DNA from: Gemmatimonadota bacterium
Lineage (GTDB): Bacteria > Gemmatimonadota > Gemmatimonadetes > Gemmatimonadales > Gemmatimonadaceae
DNA: 37,294 nt
Assembly: GCA_016712265.1 (NCBI GenBank)
Contig: JADJRJ010000018.1
Location: 1-37,294, forward strand
Direction: 5' to 3'
Below the pieces are notes generated by a model. It was not told the DNA's origin. It searched no databases and worked only from the letters and a program-made list of their open reading frames with translations. Shown here in pieces: positions 30,544-37,195 of this stretch (positions within the stretch are counted from its first letter, which is position 1; the number at the start of each line of letters is the position of its first letter). A program made the translations under genes and the position numbers.

Positions 30544-31048
30544 AGTTGTCTTGCACGAGACGCGCACGCCATCGATGATCGTCGGCTGCGACCCCGGCAA
30601 GAGCGGCGCCCTCGCGCGGCTCGACCACGCCGGACGGCTCGTCGACGTCGCCGACATGCCCGTCGTCGGCACGATCATCTCCGCCCACCTGCTCGACGAG
30701 ATCGTCCACAACTGGATCGACCCGCTCGCCGACGCGCCGTACGGGACGGCCGTGATCGAGGACGTGCACGCCCGCCCCGGCCAGGGGGTCAGCTCGATGT
30801 TCTCGTTCGGTCGAGCGCTCGGCGTCGCCGAAGGCGTCCTCGCCGGAAACGGCCTGTCGCTCCGCTACGTGAGCCCGGCGAAGTGGAAGAAGGCGCTCGG
30901 CCTGTCCGCCGACAAGGGCGTCAGCCGCCGACGCGCGATCGAGCTGTGGCCGGACCACCGCAAGGCGTTCGAGCGCGTCAAGGACGACGGCCGCGCCGAG
31001 GCGGCGCTGCTCGCCTGGTGGTGGTGGAAGCACGAGGCCGGCCGATGA
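30533..31048 (+). CDS. RuvC-like Holliday junction resolvase
   Basis: A 171-residue RNase H-fold nuclease with the catalytic acid row IVGCDPGKSGALA (Asp20), AVIEDV (Glu76) and a late DDGRAEAALLAW (about residues 156-167). Phages use such enzymes to resolve branched DNA before packaging. GGAG precedes ATG 30533. The 34-base repeat copied in the exonuclease gene starts at 30974. Confidence 0.8.
   Translation: MANEVVLHETRTPSMIVGCDPGKSGALARLDHAGRLVDVADMPVVGTIISAHLLDEIVHNWIDPLADAPYGTAVIEDVHARPGQGVSSMFSFGRALGVAEGVLAGNGLSLRYVSPAKWKKALGLSADKGVSRRRAIELWPDHRKAFERVKDDGRAEAALLAWWWWKHEAGR
30974..31007 (+). repeat. 34-base repeat, original-looking copy
   Basis: Identical to 26730-26763. In RuvC it encodes the conserved catalytic motif RVKDDGRAEAA, so this is probably the source copy. 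Confidence 0.9.
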
Positions 31049-31323
31049 GCACCCAGATCCGCATCGGCATCGGCGTGCGGCGGTGGCATGACCTCCGCTG
31101 CATCGACGACGACTTCAAGCAGTGGTCAGAGGGGATCATGCCCGCCGTCGCGCACTGCTACCGCCTCGAGGCGCTCGACGAGTCACTCACCACGTGGCGC
31201 GGGGAGCACGGGTACGCGAAGTGGCTGTGGAAGCCGCTGCTCCCGTTCGACGAACTCCCCACCTACCACAAGATCACCCACACGCCACCGGCGCGCCCCG
31301 AATGGCTCGAGGCGCTGACGTGA
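31045..31323 (+). CDS. Small protein of unknown function
   Basis: A 92-residue protein (MSTQIRIGIGVRRWHDLRCI; WRGEHGYAKWLWKPLLPFDE) rich in Trp and His. Coupled by ATGA to RuvC. Not recognised. Confidence 0.6.
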   Translation: MSTQIRIGIGVRRWHDLRCIDDDFKQWSEGIMPAVAHCYRLEALDESLTTWRGEHGYAKWLWKPLLPFDELPTYHKITHTPPARPEWLEALT

Positions 31324-31583
31324 GCGCCGAGATCGTCCGGGTGCCGCTCTCGTGGCTGATGTTCCGCGGCCACATGTTCGACGTCGACCACGCCACGGTG
31401 CTCTGCACGGACCGCACGATCGCCGAACGCCTCGCTGAGCTCCTCGAGCGCCACGGGCTCGCTGACGTCCCCGACCATCTCCCCGACGCCATCACGTGGG
31501 CCCCGCCGCACCCCGACGATCGGCTCATCGATTGGCGCCTACCCGAGAACCCACACCGAACCAACGAAGGAACCCTCCCATGA
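31320..31583 (+). CDS. Small protein of unknown function (parent of the duplicated unit)
   Basis: An 87-residue protein (GTG start; VSAEIVRVPLSWLMFRGHMF). Its C-terminal 50 residues (LAELLERHGLADVPDHLPDA, then DDRLIDWRLPENPH) are repeated, diverged, in the next small gene. Coupled at both ends. Confidence 0.62.
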   Translation: MSAEIVRVPLSWLMFRGHMFDVDHATVLCTDRTIAERLAELLERHGLADVPDHLPDAITWAPPHPDDRLIDWRLPENPHRTNEGTLP

Positions 31584-31780
31584 AGACCAAAATCACTGCC
31601 GCCCTCCTCGCCGAGCTCCTCGAGCGCCACGGCCTCGCTGACGTCCCCGACCACATCCCCGACGCCGTCACCTGGGCGCCACCCGACCCGGACGACCGGC
31701 ACTTCGACTTCCGACTCCCCGAACACCCCACGACCGAAGGAACCCTCCCATGAAGACCAAAATCACTGCCGCCCTCCTCG
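31437..31780 (+). repeat. Tandem duplication of about 170-176 bases
   Basis: The block GAGCTCCTCGAGCGCCAC begins at 31437 and 31613. A 45-base segment covering the CGAAGGAACCCTCCCATGAA start region is exact at 31566-31610 and 31736-31780, 170 bases apart. The intervening parts have diverged in third positions and by small indels. Confidence 0.88.
31580..31753 (+). CDS. Chimeric small protein created by duplication
   Basis: A 57-residue protein. Its first 11 residues (MKTKITAALLA) are the signal-peptide start of the lipoprotein at 31750; the rest (ELLERHGLADVPDHIPDAVT onwards) is the C-terminus of the upstream gene at 31320. It is a fusion formed by a tandem duplication. It may be translated but is probably not a functional secretion signal. 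Confidence 0.6.
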   Translation: MKTKITAALLAELLERHGLADVPDHIPDAVTWAPPDPDDRHFDFRLPEHPTTEGTLP

Positions 31781-31998
31781 CGCCCGTCGCCCTCACCGCC
31801 TGCAACCCGTTCCCGTACGCCAAGCAGCACCACGTCACCATCCAGGAGATCGAGGCGTCCAGCGTGACCGCCGAACCCGGCGTCGAGCTCTGGGTCGTCA
31901 TGATCCCCGAGGGCGACGCGATCGACCGCTGCAGTGCGAACCTCGGCGGCACCTACCGCTACGACGGCACCCGCGTCTGCGTGGTGCCCGCACCGTGA
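31750..31998 (+). CDS. Lipoprotein B (paralogue of lipoprotein A)
   Basis: An 82-residue protein: signal peptide MKTKITAALLAPVALTAC (lipobox Cys18), mature NPFPYAKQHHVTIQEIEASS, and a C-terminal part with two Cys (RCSANLGGTYRYDGTRVCVV). The start of the mature chain is closely like the lipoprotein at 23174 (PPYAKVDHVTIAEIEASS). Surface-exposed, function unknown. Confidence 0.75.
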   Translation: MKTKITAALLAPVALTACNPFPYAKQHHVTIQEIEASSVTAEPGVELWVVMIPEGDAIDRCSANLGGTYRYDGTRVCVVPAP

Positions 31999-32213
31999 GC
32001 CTCGGGCACCTTCCCCCGCGCCTGTCTGACGCTGAAGCGCTCGCGCTCGGCCGGCTCATCGAGCCCGAGCTCCACGCCGCGCTGGTCACGGTCGACGCTC
32101 ACGGCGCAGACCTGCAGTTGCCGAAGGTGCGGCTCGGCTACGCCGGGCACCTGCAGGCGCTCCGCTGGATCCGACGCGAACCGGAACCGCAGGCGGTGCG
32201 CACCGATGGCTGA
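31995..32213 (+). CDS. Small protein of unknown function
   Basis: A 72-residue protein with a GTG start (LGHLPPRLSDAEALALGRLI; LPKVRLGYAGHLQALRWIRR). Helical. Overlaps the next gene by eight bases. Not recognised. Confidence 0.58.
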   Translation: MSLGHLPPRLSDAEALALGRLIEPELHAALVTVDAHGADLQLPKVRLGYAGHLQALRWIRREPEPQAVRTDG

Positions 32214-32781
32214 CGATCCGGAAGTGACTCGCGAGATAGGGCCTGTGGACATCTGCCGGGCGAAGCACCCGACGTCGTGGTGGATCACATGCCAGTTGGA
32301 GATGGACCACTTTGGCGAGCACGTCCGTCACTGCCCGCCGGTGGAGACTGGCGAGCGGCTGAGGTTCAGCCAGTACACCGTCCACTGGCAGGACCCGTGC
32401 GAGTGCGACTCGCACACGGGCGTCGGTGAGGACCTGTGGAAGTGCGACGAGTGCGGTGAGGTGATCCGCTACATCGATGACCCCGAGGGGAACGTGACGC
32501 TGACCGAGCTGCACCCGCATCATCGCAGTCGGCGCGTGCGCGTCGAGATGGTCACGCCCGGCACGCGCCCCTGGCAGGACCCGTGCGAGTGCGACTCGCA
32601 CACGGGCGTCGGTGAGGACCTGTGGAAGTGCGACGAGTGCGGTGAGGTGATCCGCTACATCGATGACCCCGAGGGGAACGTGACGCTGACCGAGCTGCAC
32701 CCGCATCATCGCAGTCGGCGCGTGCGCGTCGAGATGGTCACGCCCGGCACGCGCCCCGGCAACAGGGAGTGGTGGACGTGA
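32206..32781 (+). CDS. Protein with two identical zinc-ribbon-like repeats
   Basis: A 191-residue protein. It starts MADDPEVTREIGPVDIC (the shared tag), has a Cys/His-rich part (CRAKHPTSWWITCQLEMDHF), then two identical 62-residue units (WQDPCECDSHTGVGEDLWKC, DECGEVIRYIDDPEGN and so on). Each unit has CxC and CxxC Cys pairs, probably one zinc ribbon each. The doubling comes from a perfect 186-base DNA repeat. Function unknown. Confidence 0.72.
   Translation: MADDPEVTREIGPVDICRAKHPTSWWITCQLEMDHFGEHVRHCPPVETGERLRFSQYTVHWQDPCECDSHTGVGEDLWKCDECGEVIRYIDDPEGNVTLTELHPHHRSRRVRVEMVTPGTRPWQDPCECDSHTGVGEDLWKCDECGEVIRYIDDPEGNVTLTELHPHHRSRRVRVEMVTPGTRPGNREWWT
32215..32243 (+). repeat. 29-base gene-start element, copy 3
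   Basis: Identical over 29 bases to 24057-24085; encodes DPEVTREIGP at the start of this gene. Confidence 0.9.
32385..32756 (+). repeat. Perfect 186-bp tandem duplication
   Basis: 32385-32570 and 32571-32756 are identical by inspection. The length is a multiple of three, so it adds one 62-residue zinc-ribbon unit in frame. Identity implies a very recent event, or an assembly artefact. Confidence 0.92.
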
Positions 32782-33194
32782 GGGGCGTTCGATTCGTTGA
32801 GCTGGACGCCAGCCGTCGGGTGACCCGTCACGCCGTCGACCAGGTCGGCAACAACCTGACGGCGCAGCTGCTCTGGTGCGCCAAGCACGTCGAACCCGTG
32901 TGGGTGTTCAACGACGGGTCGTTCGAGTGTCCGCACGCTGCCGCCGTTGGTTGGGACTCTGACGGCGAGCACGACCTCGTAGCGCCACCGTGGGAGAACC
33001 CGCACGTACCGACCGGGGGCGATGTGGCCGACATGACAGCACCTGAACCTCACGACGCCTGGTGGACGATCCACTCATCGGTGGTCCAAGAGATGCTCCG
33101 CCGAGCCTTCCATGGCGAGGACCCCGATCTGCTCTATGTCGAGCTGATCGCCAACAGTCGCATCGAGCCTGTGGACAACGACGATGCCTGGTGA
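32778..33194 (+). CDS. Hypothetical protein
   Basis: A 138-residue protein. GTG 32778 has GGGAG upstream and overlaps the preceding stop. It has a beta/Cys part (LLWCAKHVEPVWVFNDGSFE) and a C-terminal helix (TIHSSVVQEMLRRAFHGEDP). Near the end TGTGGACAA (33170-33178) again encodes VDN. Not recognised. Confidence 0.6.
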   Translation: MRGVRFVELDASRRVTRHAVDQVGNNLTAQLLWCAKHVEPVWVFNDGSFECPHAAAVGWDSDGEHDLVAPPWENPHVPTGGDVADMTAPEPHDAWWTIHSSVVQEMLRRAFHGEDPDLLYVELIANSRIEPVDNDDAW

Positions 33195-33471
33195 CGTTTC
33201 GTTGCACCAGCCCCATGTAGAGCCATGCGACCGTGCCGACTGTCGACACACTCGACGGCTCCTCGCCCAGTCGTGCCCGCTGGTTGACCTGGACGAAGCA
33301 ACCGAGATCATCGTCGACCTGACGAACCAGGCGTGCAGCACGGCCGACGGGCTGGACAGCACGGCGATCTCCGCCTACGCCGAAGCGATCGACTACCTCG
33401 CCAAGCGTGGGATCGTCGAGATCGACCACCAGGCAGGTCGGCGCGTCACAGCTCGGTGGGTGCAGCGATGA
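33184..33471 (+). CDS. Small Cys-rich protein of unknown function
   Basis: A 95-residue protein (MPGDVSLHQPHVEPCDRADC). CDRADC and a later Cys suggest a metal site; the second half is helical (EATEIIVDLTNQACSTADGL, YAEAIDYLAKRGIVEIDHQA) and may be a small winged-helix-like end. Overlaps the preceding gene by 11 bases. Confidence 0.58.
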   Translation: MPGDVSLHQPHVEPCDRADCRHTRRLLAQSCPLVDLDEATEIIVDLTNQACSTADGLDSTAISAYAEAIDYLAKRGIVEIDHQAGRRVTARWVQR

Positions 33472-33647
33472 CCGATCGTTTCTTGCACTTGCCGACCTCG
33501 GTCGACGAGGCACTGCTCGAGGCGACACGCATCGGCATGCTGGCCGAACAGACCGGCCTGCCGCTCCTCCCGTGGCAGCAACGCGCCATCGACCTCGCCT
33601 GCATCGTCGACCGCACCGGCGCCCGACCACACCGGCGGCCGCAGTGA
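33468..33647 (+). CDS. Small protein resembling a terminase N-terminal segment
   Basis: A 59-residue protein (MTDRFLHLPTSVDEALLEAT; AEQTGLPLLPWQQRAIDLAC). TGLPLLPWQQRAIDLA resembles the adenine-contact N-terminal part of phage large terminases, but no ATPase follows. It may be a remnant or an independent small protein. Its start shares the 15-mer GATCGTTTCTTGCAC (33474-33488) with the gene at 24821. Confidence 0.55.
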   Translation: MTDRFLHLPTSVDEALLEATRIGMLAEQTGLPLLPWQQRAIDLACIVDRTGARPHRRPQ

Positions 33648-33844
33648 GCCGAGACGCACGCATCACCATCGCCTGCCTCGCCGCAGCCGTCGCCCCGCTG
33701 CACCGACCGGACCTGGGGCGACGGCGGCACGTGCGCGCGGGGCTGCGTGCCGTGCCGCGAGATGCAAGGCGCCCCGTACGTGCCGAAGCCCAAGTCGAAG
33801 AAGGCCGCCCCAGGCGGCCAGGTCAACACGACCGAGGAGAGTGA
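33644..33844 (+). CDS. Ambiguous-frame small gene (possible frameshift)
   Basis: A GTG-start frame of 66 residues: VSRDARITIACLAAAVAPLH, then a very Arg-rich low-complexity tail. The +1 neighbouring frame (33648-33854) instead encodes a more natural Cys-rich end (WGDGGTCARGCVPCREMQGA, then PYVPKPKSKKAA) ending in an ATGA overlap with the next gene. The true product may use the first frame for about 20 residues and then the other, or start at GTG 33747. A sequencing error or real frameshift is possible. Confidence 0.35.
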   Translation: MSRDARITIACLAAAVAPLHRPDLGRRRHVRAGLRAVPRDARRPVRAEAQVEEGRPRRPGQHDRGE

Positions 33845-33850
33845 CGCCGC

Positions 33851-34279
33851 ATGAGCGAGATGTACCGGTTCTACGACAGCGACGGCAGTTTGCTGTACCT
33901 CGGGATCAGCCTCGACGCGTTGCGGCGAGTTGACCAGCACCGTCGCCTCAAGGCGTGGTGGCCTCTCGTCGCGCGCATGGAGGTGGAGCACTTTCCGGCC
34001 GGCGTCAGCCGCCGAGACATGGAGCGCGCCGAGGCTGCGGCCATCCGCCTCGAGCACCCGCGCTTCAACATCGCGCACCGCCCCCGCCCCTCCAAGCGAC
34101 GCACCCGACGCGAGCCGGCGCGCTTGTGTGCCATCGGCGAGGAGGTGTTCGTTGGTGGCCGCTGGCTGTGTGTCGCTCGTCGTTCCGTCGATCACGTGGA
34201 GCTCGTCGACCTCGACACTGGCTCAACGATCGCCTGGCCCGCCGACCAGCCCATCGAACGTCAAGTGCGACGCCCATGA
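33851..34279 (+). CDS. GIY-YIG-like nuclease domain protein
   Basis: A 142-residue protein. Residues 4-80 show a GIY-YIG-like pattern: MYRFYD (Tyr5) and LLYLGIS (YLG 16-18), LDALRRVDQH (Arg25/26), the catalytic-type Glu near residue 61 (MERAEAAAIRLEHP) and Asn73 (RFNIAH). GIY-YIG enzymes cut DNA. The C-terminal part (GEEVFVGGRWLCVARR) is a small beta domain. It could act as a stand-alone phage endonuclease. It overlaps the primase-helicase gene. Confidence 0.72.
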   Translation: MSEMYRFYDSDGSLLYLGISLDALRRVDQHRRLKAWWPLVARMEVEHFPAGVSRRDMERAEAAAIRLEHPRFNIAHRPRPSKRRTRREPARLCAIGEEVFVGGRWLCVARRSVDHVELVDLDTGSTIAWPADQPIERQVRRP

Positions 34280-36585
34280 GCGCCGCTGCAGCCATCACCC
34301 CGTACGTCAGCGCCGGCCAGTTCCTCGACGCGATCTACCAAGGCGTCGAGGAAGGGTGGGCGCACACGTTCCGCCTCGACCGAACCACCGGTGAACGGCA
34401 CGTCAACTGGGCGCCGATCGGACAGCACCACCGACTCGCATCTGACGCGGCGCGACACCTCGACACGTCGTGCATCTGGTTCGGGCCGGCCGTTCGATCC
34501 AGCAACCTTGGCCAGCGCCGGGGCGGACGCGAAGACTGCACGCTGATCACCGCCCTCTGGCTCGACGTCGACGTCGCCGGCCCGCAGCACGCGGTCGAGA
34601 ACCTGCCGCCGACGCGCGCCGCCGCGTACCAGCTGATCGGCGACTACCCGATGCCGCCCTCCGCCATCGTCGACACGGGCAACGGCCTGCAGGCATGGTG
34701 GTTCCTCGCCGAACCGCTCTCGGCCACGGAAGCAGAATCGCTCCTGACGCGTTGGGGCGCCACGTGGGACGAACTCGCGAGTCGCCGAGGCTGGCACGTC
34801 GACAACGTCTTCGACCTCGCTCGAATCATGCGCCTGCCAGCCACGTGGAATCACAAGGGCGAACCCCGCGAGGTGTACGTCACCGACTGGGCGCCCGACC
34901 GGCGCTTCAGCCCCGACGACATCGACCAATGGACCATCGAACCACCGGCGGCGCCGGCACCCCGAGCGAAGGCACCCGTGCCCTACATCGGCCCGGAGCG
35001 CCCAGGCGAAGCGTTCAACGTGGTCGCCGACCCCGGTCACCTCCTCGAGGCCGCCGGATTCGTCCTCGACAGCGACAACTCGACCACCGGCGAACGCCAC
35101 TATCGGGCCCCGCACCACCGCAACGACCGCGGCGTCACTGGCGCCACCGTGTATCCCGACGGCCACACGACGATCTGGTCCGAGACGTTCGCGGCGAGCT
35201 CAAACGTCACCACCAAGCGGCCCTACGACGCGTTCGGGCTCTACACGTTCCTGCAGCATGGCGGGAACTTCACGGCCGCCAGCGACGAACTCGCCCGACA
35301 GGGCTACGGCACGAAGGCATCCATCGCGAGTCCCGCGCAGCTCGCAGCTCCCGCCGCCTCGAGTAGCGGAGCTGCGAGCGAGGACGACGACTGGGCGCGC
35401 ATCGAGCTCGGTGAGATCGCCTCGCTCATCCGTTCCGGCGAGTACCAACCCATCGTGCCCACGATCCTCGCCGTCACAGGGTCCATTCCGCTGTTCTACG
35501 AGGCGCGCATCAACTCACTGTTCGGCGAGTCGGGCGGCGGCAAGACCTGGTTGGCGCTCGCCGCCATCGCCGAGCAGCTCCGCCTCGGCCACCACGTGCT
35601 GCTCGTCGACTACGAGGACAACCCCAACGGCATCGCTGAGCGCCTCGTGCTGCTCGGCCTCGAGGATGAGGCCATCGGCCGGCTCGACTACCGCAACCCC
35701 ACCACAGCGCTCGGCCTCGGCGTCGCCGCCCTGCAAGCGCGCGCCGAGGAGGGCACCTACTCGCTCATCGTCATCGACTCCACCGGTGAAGCCATGGCGG
35801 CCGGCGGTACCGACTCGAACGCCGACCAGGAGGTCGCCACCTGGTTCGCGCTCGTGAAGCACCTCACCCGCCTCCCCGGCGGCCCGGCCGTCATCGTGCT
35901 CGACCACATCCCCAAGGATCGGGACGCACCATCCAACTACGCGATCGGCTCCCAGCGGAAGCGCGCGGCCGTCAGTGGCGCCGCCTATCGGGTGGACACC
36001 CTGAAGGAGCCAGCCAAGGGGAAGTCGGGTCGCCTGAAGCTCACCGTGGCCAAGGATCGGCCCGGCAACCGACCGAAGGGATCCACGGCGGCAGAGGTTG
36101 AGGTCGACAGCACCGACGTCGGCGTGCGTCTTGAGCTCCACCCGAGCGACGCCCAGGCCGCCGCGGCGGCCGGCGAGAAGTTCCGGCCGACAGTCCTCAT
36201 GGAGCGCGTCAGTCGCTACCTCGAAGCGGTGCCAGCCGCGTCCCAGCGCGCCGTCGAGCGCGCCGTCACCGGCAAGGCGAGCGGCATCCGCAAGGCCATC
36301 GAATGCCTCCACGAGGAGGGGTTCATCGCCCTGGACGCGAGTGGCTATCGGACCGTGAACGCCTACCGCGCCCCTGTGGATAACGACGACCGCGTCCCCG
36401 CGTCCCACCGCGTCCCCACCGCGTCCCCCGAGGACGGGGACGCGGTCGTGAGTGGGCGCGTCCCCGCGTCCCCGGGTTACTACAACCCGGGGACGCGGGA
36501 CGCGCCCACGACAGGGGACAAGAACGCGAACGCGTCCCCTGTGGACAACCTCGACGCCGAACCCGACGACGCCGACCTGTTCTGA
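34276..36585 (+). CDS. Primase-helicase (AEP-like primase plus RecA-type ATPase)
   Basis: A 769-residue replication protein. The N-terminal primase-like domain has LWLDVDVAG (Asp97, Asp99) and VDTGNGLQAWWFLAEP, the pattern of archaeo-eukaryotic-type phage primases. The C-terminal RecA/RepA-like helicase has Walker A GESGGGKTW (417-425) and Walker B SLIVIDSTGE (Asp501), plus IVLDHIPKD. The C-terminal tail (about 700-757) is low-complexity because its DNA carries iterons and DnaA-box matches. It probably starts phage replication. Confidence 0.82.
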   Translation: MSAAAAITPYVSAGQFLDAIYQGVEEGWAHTFRLDRTTGERHVNWAPIGQHHRLASDAARHLDTSCIWFGPAVRSSNLGQRRGGREDCTLITALWLDVDVAGPQHAVENLPPTRAAAYQLIGDYPMPPSAIVDTGNGLQAWWFLAEPLSATEAESLLTRWGATWDELASRRGWHVDNVFDLARIMRLPATWNHKGEPREVYVTDWAPDRRFSPDDIDQWTIEPPAAPAPRAKAPVPYIGPERPGEAFNVVADPGHLLEAAGFVLDSDNSTTGERHYRAPHHRNDRGVTGATVYPDGHTTIWSETFAASSNVTTKRPYDAFGLYTFLQHGGNFTAASDELARQGYGTKASIASPAQLAAPAASSSGAASEDDDWARIELGEIASLIRSGEYQPIVPTILAVTGSIPLFYEARINSLFGESGGGKTWLALAAIAEQLRLGHHVLLVDYEDNPNGIAERLVLLGLEDEAIGRLDYRNPTTALGLGVAALQARAEEGTYSLIVIDSTGEAMAAGGTDSNADQEVATWFALVKHLTRLPGGPAVIVLDHIPKDRDAPSNYAIGSQRKRAAVSGAAYRVDTLKEPAKGKSGRLKLTVAKDRPGNRPKGSTAAEVEVDSTDVGVRLELHPSDAQAAAAAGEKFRPTVLMERVSRYLEAVPAASQRAVERAVTGKASGIRKAIECLHEEGFIALDASGYRTVNAYRAPVDNDDRVPASHRVPTASPEDGDAVVSGRVPASPGYYNPGTRDAPTTGDKNANASPVDNLDAEPDDADLF
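36375..36548 (+). other. Candidate replication origin (iterons between two DnaA boxes)
   Basis: TGTGGATAA (36375-36383) is the exact complement of the DnaA box TTATCCACA, and TGTGGACAA (36540-36548) matches TTGTCCACA. Between them CGCGTCCCC-type 9-mers occur about six times directly and three times inverted (36391-36540), with two hairpins (36388-36447 and 36456-36503). The array sits inside the 3' end of the primase-helicase gene, as origins do in the lambda O gene. No AT-rich unwinding element is visible. Confidence 0.65.
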
Positions 36586-36616
36586 TCACCGCCGCGACCA
36601 CCACCACGGAGACCCG

Positions 36617-37192
36617 ATGACCCGCACCGCACCCAACCGACGCGTCGACAACGTCGCCGCCTCACTGCACCACCTCGCCGTCCACATCACCCGGGCCGTC
36701 GAGCACGTCCACGCCGAACTCGACCAGCTCGGCGCCTTCCCGAGCGACACGCTCCCCGAGCACACCAGCGGCGGCGACGCCACCTCGACCTGGCCGCCCG
36801 ACAGCGTCCTCACCGCCTACGAGCTCCGCAGCCGGCGAGAGGAGATCCGCGACTGGATCGACGGACTTGAGCAGTACGCACGCTCCGGCCGGCACCTCGT
36901 CGAAGCCACCATGAAGCTCCACATCGGCCGAGCCGACTTCGACTCGGCGGATCACGCCAACCGCTGCAGCGGGCGCATCGACGCCACCTGCGAACAGTGG
37001 GCCAGCGAACAACGGCTCGCCGACGGCACCAGCATCGACACCCTCTGCATCGACTGCTTCGCCAAGGCCTGCCAGTGCTGCGGTAACGAACCGGCCGCAC
37101 AGCGGCGCGTCGACGGCGTGCGGGCCGGCGAGGCCTGCTACAAGCGGCACCTGCGCTCACGCATCAAGGGCGCCACCGACGAGGCGGCCTGA
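36617..37192 (+). CDS. Protein with helical N-terminus and Cys-rich C-terminus
   Basis: A 191-residue protein (ATG 36617 after GGAG). The N-terminal half is helical (ASLHHLAVHITRAVEHVHAE; REEIRDWIDGLEQYARSGRH); the C-terminal part has many Cys (CIDCFAKACQCCGN, then EACYKRH), probably a zinc domain. It directly follows the primase-helicase. Not recognised. Confidence 0.65.
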   Translation: MTRTAPNRRVDNVAASLHHLAVHITRAVEHVHAELDQLGAFPSDTLPEHTSGGDATSTWPPDSVLTAYELRSRREEIRDWIDGLEQYARSGRHLVEATMKLHIGRADFDSADHANRCSGRIDATCEQWASEQRLADGTSIDTLCIDCFAKACQCCGNEPAAQRRVDGVRAGEACYKRHLRSRIKGATDEAA

Positions 37193-37195
37193 GCC

